Assembly: GCA_031267175.1 (NCBI GenBank)
Contig: JAIRZP010000166.1
Location: 1-9,909 of the forward strand
DNA from: Coriobacteriales bacterium
GTDB taxonomy: Bacteria; Actinomycetota; Coriobacteriia; Coriobacteriales; UBA8131
Direction of reading: 5' to 3'
DNA length: 9,909 bases
The notes under the pieces were generated by a model that was not told the origin of the DNA, did no database searches, and saw only the letters and a program-made list of their open reading frames with translations. Shown one piece after another: positions 5,353-9,909 of the stretch. The position numbers and the translations under genes were made by a program. The stretch's first letter is position 1, and each line of letters opens with the position of its first letter.

Positions 5353-7797
5353 ATGCCCAGAGATACAAGGGATAATCAGGCTACGAATGCGCCGTCCGAG
5401 CAACTCAGCCTCTCGGCACGGTATGCCCAGGTCGTCCTGGACATTCCCACGCGGGCTCTGGACAGCGCCTTTGACTATGCCCTGGAGCCGCCGCTGGCAG
5501 CCAGGGCTGAGGTGGGTTGTTCGGTGTTGGTAGACTTTGCCCATCGTCCGGCCCTCGGCTATATCGTGGGCCTCTCCCGTGAGTCCGCCTGCAGCCTGGA
5601 CAGCAGCAGAATCAAGCCCGTGCGCGAGCTGCTCTCCACGCCCCTTTTTGAGGCCAGCGCTGTGGAACTGGCCTTTTGGATAGCGCGGGAATATCTGGCT
5701 CCCTTAAGTGACTGCATCCGGCTTTTTACCCCGCCGGGCGGTACCGCGCGGCTCAAAAAGGACGTGGCCGGTAAGTGGGCAATGGTGCGTCCCCAGGCGC
5801 GTGCCGTGGATGACCGCTGGGTACGTCTGAGCGACGCGGCACACGACTTTGAGCCTCCCCACAATGCACACAGGCAGCGCGCGGTTCTGGAGTCGCTTCG
5901 CTTTGGTGAGATGCGCGTACAGGATCTGGCGCTCAGCGTGGAAAACCCAGCGCCTGCCGTGCAGTCCCTGGAAAGGCGAGGCATGGTCATCGTCGAGCAG
6001 CGTCAGCGTGTCCGCGGCAGCAAGGCCCACGGCGCCCACGCAGAAGCTATCCAAAACCTCACGCCCGGGCAGCGCCAGGCGCTCGAAACCGTCCATGAAG
6101 CACTCAGTACGTACGGGGAAGGCACCGTGGCGGCAGCGGATAAGGGCTCTGCTTTCCGGGCTGCTGCTTTTGACGCCGCCAGCTCTCACTCGGCCGAACA
6201 TGCTGCTTCCCGTCCTGTTATCCTGCTCGATGGGGTCACCGGCTCCGGCAAGACGGAGGTCTACCTCCAGGCTATCAGCCGTGTGTTGGAAGGCGGTGGT
6301 TCGGCCTGCGTGTTGGTACCGGAGATTTCGCTTACGCCCCAGACGGTGTCGCGGTTTCGCAGCCGTTTTGGTGAGGAGGTGGCGGTCCTGCATTCTCGCC
6401 TCAGCGCCGGCGAGCGCTTTGACCAGTGGGAGCTCGTGCGAAGCGGCCAGGCCCGTGTGGTGGTGGGGGCGCGTTCCGCCCTGTTTGCGCCGCTCAGGAA
6501 TCTGAGGCTCATCGTCATTGATGAGGAACACGAGAGCTCGTATAAGCAGGGTTCCTCTCCTCGCTATGTCAGCCGCGAGGTAGCCATAAAACGCGCGGCG
6601 CTCTGCGGAGCCGTGGTGGTTCTGGGTTCGGCCACTCCCTCCCTTGAAAGCCTGCACGCCGCCGGATTGTGTGGTGCCGGGGCGTGCGACGGAGTGGAAC
6701 AGCCGCCTCCCTTTACCCATGTCATCCTGCCCGAACGGGTCAGCGGACGGCCCCTGCCCCCGGTAGAGGTGGTGGATCTCTCCGCCGAGTTTCACGCTGG
6801 CAACAAGTCGATGTACAGTTTCAGCCTGAAAGAGGCCCTGCGGCTGACCATAGAACGGGGCGAGAAGGCGGTCGTGCTCTTGAACAAGCGCGGCTTTGCC
6901 TCGGTGCTGCTGTGTCGCGACTGCGGGTATGTTCCCACCTGTGAGCAGTGCGACACCTCCCTGACCTTTCACCAGCATCCGGCCCGCCTGCTCTGCCATT
7001 ACTGCGATGCCCATGCTCCGGTGCCGCCCGTCTGTCCTGAGTGCGGCAGCCCCTATCTCAAGCAGCTGGGCCCCGGTACGCAGTACGCGGCGGATCAACT
7101 TGTGGAACTGCTACCGCCCGGCACCCCCATCGTACGCATGGACGCCGACACGACGCGCCTCAAAGACGGCCACGAGAAGCGTTTGGAAGAGTTTGCCGCC
7201 GCGCGAAGCGGCGTGCTCCTCGGCACGCAGATGATAGCCAAGGGCCTGGACTTTGCCGACGTAACGCTTGTGGGCGTGCTCATTGCCGACCTGGCCCTCA
7301 AGTTCCCCGATTTTCGTGCCGCCGAGCGCACCTGGCAGCTCTTGGAGCAGGTCTCCGGCAGGGCCGGACGGGCGGAGAAGGACGGGAGGGTCATCGTGCA
7401 GACCTACTGGCCGGAGCATGTGGCCATCCGAGCCGCAGCCAGCCACGACCGCTCTCTGCTGCTCAAACAGGAGTGTACCGAGCGCGCGGCGCTCAACTAT
7501 CCGCCCTTTGGCCGCCTCGCCAACATCCTGGTCTGGGGTAAGAATAGGGAGGCCGTACAAACGCAGGTAGCACAGATCGCCGAGACGCTCAGGCCTCATC
7601 TCCCCGAGGGATGGCAGCTGCTGGGGCCAAGCCCCTGCATCCTCTCCAAGCGCCAGGGCTCGTATCGCTGGCATCTGCTGCTCAAGGCTCCCGCGCGTGC
7701 AGACCTCCCTGGGTGGCTTGACCCGCTGCTCAAAGGCAGTAAGGGCCAGACCGGCGTCAACAGGGCGGTGGACATAGATCCCCAGGACATGATGTAA
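5353..7797 (+). CDS. priA: Primosomal protein N' (replication restart helicase PriA)
   Basis: A DNA helicase that recognises stalled or repaired forks and starts reloading of the replicative helicase. The 814-residue product shows the N-terminal DNA-binding region with DSAFDYALE near 37, Walker A GVTGSGKTE (294-302), DEEH (390-393), GSATPS (425-430), a zinc region with eight cysteines in C-x2-C pairs (C521, C524, C530, C533, C548, C551, C561, C564), GTQMIAKGLDF (624-634), the arginine-finger region SGRAGR (668-673), and a C-terminus ending VDIDPQDMM. It appears fully functional. A low-complexity Ala/Ser-rich insert of about 35 residues (252-286) lies just before Walker A. ATG 5353 has no clear Shine-Dalgarno site, so translation is probably coupled to the kinase stop at 5345. 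Longer N-termini are open but lie in the repeat. Confidence 0.97.
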   Translation: MPRDTRDNQATNAPSEQLSLSARYAQVVLDIPTRALDSAFDYALEPPLAARAEVGCSVLVDFAHRPALGYIVGLSRESACSLDSSRIKPVRELLSTPLFEASAVELAFWIAREYLAPLSDCIRLFTPPGGTARLKKDVAGKWAMVRPQARAVDDRWVRLSDAAHDFEPPHNAHRQRAVLESLRFGEMRVQDLALSVENPAPAVQSLERRGMVIVEQRQRVRGSKAHGAHAEAIQNLTPGQRQALETVHEALSTYGEGTVAAADKGSAFRAAAFDAASSHSAEHAASRPVILLDGVTGSGKTEVYLQAISRVLEGGGSACVLVPEISLTPQTVSRFRSRFGEEVAVLHSRLSAGERFDQWELVRSGQARVVVGARSALFAPLRNLRLIVIDEEHESSYKQGSSPRYVSREVAIKRAALCGAVVVLGSATPSLESLHAAGLCGAGACDGVEQPPPFTHVILPERVSGRPLPPVEVVDLSAEFHAGNKSMYSFSLKEALRLTIERGEKAVVLLNKRGFASVLLCRDCGYVPTCEQCDTSLTFHQHPARLLCHYCDAHAPVPPVCPECGSPYLKQLGPGTQYAADQLVELLPPGTPIVRMDADTTRLKDGHEKRLEEFAAARSGVLLGTQMIAKGLDFADVTLVGVLIADLALKFPDFRAAERTWQLLEQVSGRAGRAEKDGRVIVQTYWPEHVAIRAAASHDRSLLLKQECTERAALNYPPFGRLANILVWGKNREAVQTQVAQIAETLRPHLPEGWQLLGPSPCILSKRQGSYRWHLLLKAPARADLPGWLDPLLKGSKGQTGVNRAVDIDPQDMM

Positions 7798-7837
7798 GGA
7801 ATACGGGCGTGCCTCGCCAGCCCTACGCTCAGATCTT

Positions 7838-7855
7838 TGTTAGAATAATCTAACA
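7838..7855. promoter_or_regulatory. 18-bp perfect palindrome upstream of the Fes-like gene, operator candidate
   Basis: TGTTAGA and TCTAACA form perfect 7-base arms around ATAA. The element contains TAGAAT (7841-7846), which could be a -10 box, though no -35 stands at the proper distance. AT-rich dyads with TTAG/CTAA half sites are the kind bound by metal-sensing repressors (DtxR/IdeR and Fur/PerR families), and the next gene is a ferric-siderophore esterase homologue. Iron or manganese control is thus a reasonable inference. It is not a terminator of priA, because the stem is AT-rich and has no U-run. Confidence 0.5.
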
Positions 7856-7947
7856 TTCATCCTGAACGGCAGACGACTCTGCAGGCGTGGACAGTCCGGC
7901 GGATGTAGCGGCAAGCAGACCTGGCCATCGCCCGCTTTGCATACCCG

Positions 7948-7954
7948 AAAGGAG
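7948..7954 (+). promoter_or_regulatory. Ribosome binding site that decides a TTG start
   Basis: AAAGGAG is followed by AGGGAAC and then TTG 7962. The in-frame GTG at 7887 has no comparable site, so the TTG is preferred as the start of the esterase. Confidence 0.7.
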
Positions 7955-7961
7955 AGGGAAC

Positions 7962-9377
7962 TTGAGCAGTTCAAAGCACGAAAAACAACAGGGACGTCCC
8001 ACGGTACGGGATCTCAGGCGTCAACAGTTGCCTGCACAACCGGGTGCGCTCGGCGCACGCCCCACGCCGCCCAAGATACCTCGCCCGGAGCCGGTTCCCC
8101 TTGTCAAGTCTCCTATTCTGGCTCCCCTGAAGCAGAGGCTGCGCCGTCTGCGCGCCGATGTGCGCAAGGGCGCAGTGGCCCAGGAGGAATCCGAGCGCCT
8201 GGCGGACGAGGCGGTGGAATGGTTCTGGGAGAACGTGGTCGTCCAGACCCCGGTTGTCACCCCCGATGCGCAGAGCAAAGACCACAGCATCGTGACCTTT
8301 CTCTGGCGTAGCGCGGATGCCCGCAGCGTCCTTCTCTTCATCAATCGTATCACTGATGAGAAGAACCTGAAGGACAGCCTGCTTAAGCGCATCCCGGGAA
8401 CCGATGTCTGGCATATCGCCTATCGGATGAAGACGGATTGGCGCGCCTCGTATTGCTTCCTGGTCAGTTATGGCAAGGAGACGATAGCCGACATAACGGG
8501 CTTTGACCAGGTCTCTATCCGCCATGCGCTTGACCAGGGGCTTGCGGACCCGCGTAATCCCGAGAGCTGCGTCAACCGCGTCCGCAACACGCTTTCGGTG
8601 GTCGAGCTTGCGGACGCTCCGCCACAGCCCTGGCTTAAACCCCGTCCCGAGACCACCCGGCGCGGTGTGGTAAGCTCGCACACGGTACAGGACCGCCTGA
8701 TATGGCTGTATGAGCCTCCCGCGGTTGATGCCTCGCCACAGGGCACTGTCCAAACGCTGTCCGACGCGGGCCTGCCTGTTATCGTCGTCTTTGACGGGGA
8801 CATGTGGGCGCGCGGCGAGATGTTTCCCGAGACACTCAACAATCTCATCAACGATGGCAGGATACCGCCGATGTATGCTCTGCTGATAGAGTCCTCCGAC
8901 ATTGCCGCTCGTTGGAATGAGCTGCGTGACGGAGCGGGCATCGAGTATTTCATCGCCGATGAGCTTCTCCCCTGGGCACGCAGGCACCATCCCATCACAA
9001 AAGATCCTGCCCGCGTCATCGTTGCGGGACAAAGTCTCGGCGGGCTCACGGCTCTCTGGACGGCGCTCAGGGTGCCGGGTCACCTACAGAATGTCATAGC
9101 GCAGTCCTCGTCGCTGTGGCGGGGAGTGCTCATGGACGCCTTGGAAGACCCTGAAAACACCTACCTGCGTGACTTTGAGGGGCGCATCTTTCTGGAGGTG
9201 GGGACGCAGGAGTGGGTGCTGTTGCCCTATCACCGGAGGCTCGCGAAACTTCTGGAGCAAAGCGGCGTTGGCAGCAGATACGTGGAGTACAATGGTGGCC
9301 ATGACTACGTATGCTGGCGCGGCGGCATAGCCGACGGCCTGTGCTGGATATGCGACGGCTGGCAGGAAAGTCCCTGA
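7962..9377 (+). CDS. Enterochelin esterase-like protein (Fes family)
   Basis: Probably cleaves ester bonds of a ferric catechol siderophore in the cytoplasm to release iron; the substrate is inferred. The 471-residue protein has no signal peptide. Numbered from TTG 7962, the first 60 or so residues are basic and proline-rich. Residues about 85-215 match the Fes N-terminal domain (VTFLWR, then TDVWHIAYRM). The C-terminal alpha/beta-hydrolase carries DGDMW (278-282), R317 with the following NEL, the nucleophile elbow GQSLGG with S358, and GGHDYVCWRGG with H447, which closely matches the end of E. coli Fes. Fes proteins are usually near 400 residues, so the N-terminal extension is unusual. No siderophore transporter is visible nearby. 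The palindrome at 7838 suggests metal-responsive control. Confidence 0.88.
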   Translation: MSSSKHEKQQGRPTVRDLRRQQLPAQPGALGARPTPPKIPRPEPVPLVKSPILAPLKQRLRRLRADVRKGAVAQEESERLADEAVEWFWENVVVQTPVVTPDAQSKDHSIVTFLWRSADARSVLLFINRITDEKNLKDSLLKRIPGTDVWHIAYRMKTDWRASYCFLVSYGKETIADITGFDQVSIRHALDQGLADPRNPESCVNRVRNTLSVVELADAPPQPWLKPRPETTRRGVVSSHTVQDRLIWLYEPPAVDASPQGTVQTLSDAGLPVIVVFDGDMWARGEMFPETLNNLINDGRIPPMYALLIESSDIAARWNELRDGAGIEYFIADELLPWARRHHPITKDPARVIVAGQSLGGLTALWTALRVPGHLQNVIAQSSSLWRGVLMDALEDPENTYLRDFEGRIFLEVGTQEWVLLPYHRRLAKLLEQSGVGSRYVEYNGGHDYVCWRGGIADGLCWICDGWQESP

Positions 9378-9445
9378 GGCTCGATGGCCATTCTGGCAAG
9401 GAATACAAAGGTCAGGCAGGCGCGCACTTCCGCAGAGGGTTTTAC

Positions 9446-9622
9446 TTAAGGAGCCACAAGACAATTGGTTTTAATGGGCCATAACTTCCCCTGCGGACGC
9501 AGGTAGACCAACCCTCTCTCCTTAAAAAATCGCGCGCCGTTACCGGTGGCATTGTAGGGCCATGTTTCTTTTCGCTCAAAGTATTGCCACTCGGGGGAAC
9601 AGGGGTTACAAGTCAGAAATGG
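9446..9622 (-). pseudogene. Start-less open frame, possible remnant of an unknown gene
   Basis: The minus strand is open for 58 codons between a TAA just upstream and TAA at 9446-9448, with no ATG and no placed start. The translation is protein-like in composition: aromatic and charged residues alternate (PEWQYFERKETWPYNATGNG, then ARFFKERGLVYLRPQGKLWP). I do not recognise the family. It may be the C-terminal remnant of a gene destroyed when the Abi region was inserted, or a chance frame. Confidence 0.25.
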
Positions 9623-9671
9623 TTACCTTGCCTCTCCCGTTTGCGGCAGCAAACGGAGGGGAAGGGGTACC
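9621..9671 (+). repeat. Long imperfect hairpin
   Basis: The core is perfect: CCGTTTGC (9637-9644), loop GGCA, GCAAACGG (9649-9656). With bulges the pairing extends through CCTT/AAGG (9626-9629 with 9662-9665) and GGT/ACC (9621-9623 with 9669-9671). There is no U-run after it, so it is not a standard terminator. It could be the stem of a structured RNA or a small palindromic repeat. Confidence 0.6.
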
Positions 9672-9810
9672 AGATTCGAGATGGTCGGACAGCACGCGCC
9701 AACGGCTCTGCAATATCTTCCCAATTCAAAGCAACCCTCAAAGCAAACAGTCCAGAAGATCATCCTGTCATACCCCTGATTCAGGCGACAGCTCCCGATA
9801 CGCGCGATGA

Positions 9811-9819
9811 TGGTATGAT
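9811..9819 (+). promoter_or_regulatory. Extended -10 promoter of the Abi gene
   Basis: TGG followed by TATGAT (9814-9819) is a good extended -10 with no clear -35. Transcription would begin near 9826, giving a leader of about 19 bases ending in the ribosome site GGAGG (9836-9840). The element lies inside inverted repeats described separately. Confidence 0.5.
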
Positions 9820-9844
9820 TGCAACACCACGAAACGGAGGCAGG

Positions 9845-9909
9845 ATGGGACACGTGAAACCAAAACTCACCATATACGAGCAGATAGCGCATATGGAGGC
9901 TCGCGGTAT
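9845..9909 (+). CDS. Abi_2-family abortive infection protein (AbiD/AbiF-like), partial
   Basis: ATG 9845 follows GGAGG (9836-9840) by four bases, and 21 complete codons are visible before the window ends. The translation MGHVKPKLTIYEQIAHMEAR matches the highly recognisable start of Abi_2 proteins, which open with a Lys-Pro-x-Leu-Thr stretch, a Glu/Asp-Gln-Ile helix and a Leu/Met-x-x-Arg-Gly turn. Family members are HEPN-fold proteins, many with an Arg-x4-6-His ribonuclease motif, that stop phage infection by blocking host growth. That motif would lie beyond the window. The call depends on 21 residues only, but the pattern is distinctive. Its isolated position behind a structured, gene-poor gap fits an accessory defence gene. 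Confidence 0.65.
   Translation, partial: MGHVKPKLTIYEQIAHMEARG

Larger units (their letters stand above)
9378..9844. other. Gene-poor gap carrying hairpins, possible non-coding RNA locus
   Basis: No convincing protein gene with a start codon is found on either strand. Base composition is mixed, and the short plus-strand frame at 9562-9810 has no family character. Present are a small CCTGC/GCAGG hairpin (9490-9503), a long imperfect hairpin (9621-9671), crossing inverted repeats (9759-9818), a minus-strand start-less frame (9446-9622) and a promoter for the Abi gene. A weak plus-strand promoter, TTGCCA (9584-9589) and TACAAG (9607-9612) spaced 17 bases, would start an RNA close to the long hairpin. 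No intrinsic terminator with a U-run is visible. Confidence 0.4.

Noticed and set aside
5704..7098. 464-codon minus-strand frame opposite priA
   Set aside because: A shadow of priA; no recognisable motif.
7838..7855. Palindrome considered as the priA terminator
   Set aside because: The stem is AT-rich and short with no U-run, so an operator fits better.
7971..9083. 370-codon minus-strand frame opposite the Fes-like gene
   Set aside because: A shadow frame; the plus strand carries the full esterase motifs.
9435..9525. Repeats AGAGGG/TTAAGGAG (9435-9453) and CCCTCT/CTCCTTAA (9512-9525) as one long stem
   Set aside because: The two complementary blocks are in the wrong order to form a colinear helix.
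9562..9810. 82-codon plus-strand frame in the gap
   Set aside because: No ribosome site, no domain, and it runs through the hairpins; unlikely to be coding.
9623..9892. 89-codon minus-strand frame overlapping the Abi start
   Set aside because: It has Cys-rich, non-family composition, overlaps the Abi ribosome site and start, and has no ribosome site of its own.

Overview
The window looks like chromosomal DNA from a high-G+C Gram-positive bacterium, most probably an actinomycete of the class Coriobacteriia (Olsenella/Atopobium-like). This rests on protein character (the PHP phosphatase, PriA and Fes-like proteins), G+C-rich codon usage and strong AGGAGG-type ribosome binding sites; it is inference, since no search was run. 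By hand count, 6301-6360 inside priA is 63% G+C, while 1141-1200 in the toxin-like gene is only 32%.

Layout. The end of an unrecognised gene (1-99) is followed by rpe (148-891, pentose phosphate pathway). An AT-richer accessory block runs from about 900 to 2210. It holds a BrnT-like toxin overlapping a ribbon-helix-helix-like antitoxin, a small cupin protein, and the first codons of a PIN-domain gene cut off where the next gene ends. The housekeeping core then resumes. A PHP-type histidinol phosphatase and a cysteine desulfurase lie on the minus strand (2209-4216). They diverge across an AT-rich promoter gap from a diacylglycerol-kinase-family lipid kinase and priA (4290-7797, replication restart helicase). 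The kinase ends in a 12-bp tandem repeat. Next, behind a perfect 18-bp palindrome, comes an enterochelin-esterase (Fes)-like gene (7962-9377), probably iron-linked.

The last 530 bases are a second accessory zone. About 470 bases have no convincing gene but carry a long imperfect hairpin (9621-9671), crossing inverted repeats next to a promoter (9759-9818), and a start-less open frame on the minus strand that may be a gene remnant. They lead into the start of an Abi_2 (AbiD/AbiF-type) abortive-infection gene (9845 to the window edge). Abi_2 genes of this type are known to lie next to structured non-coding RNAs, so this gap plus the Abi gene is the best candidate here for an under-described defence or RNA-antitoxin system. 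No tRNA, rRNA, CRISPR array or insertion sequence was seen.
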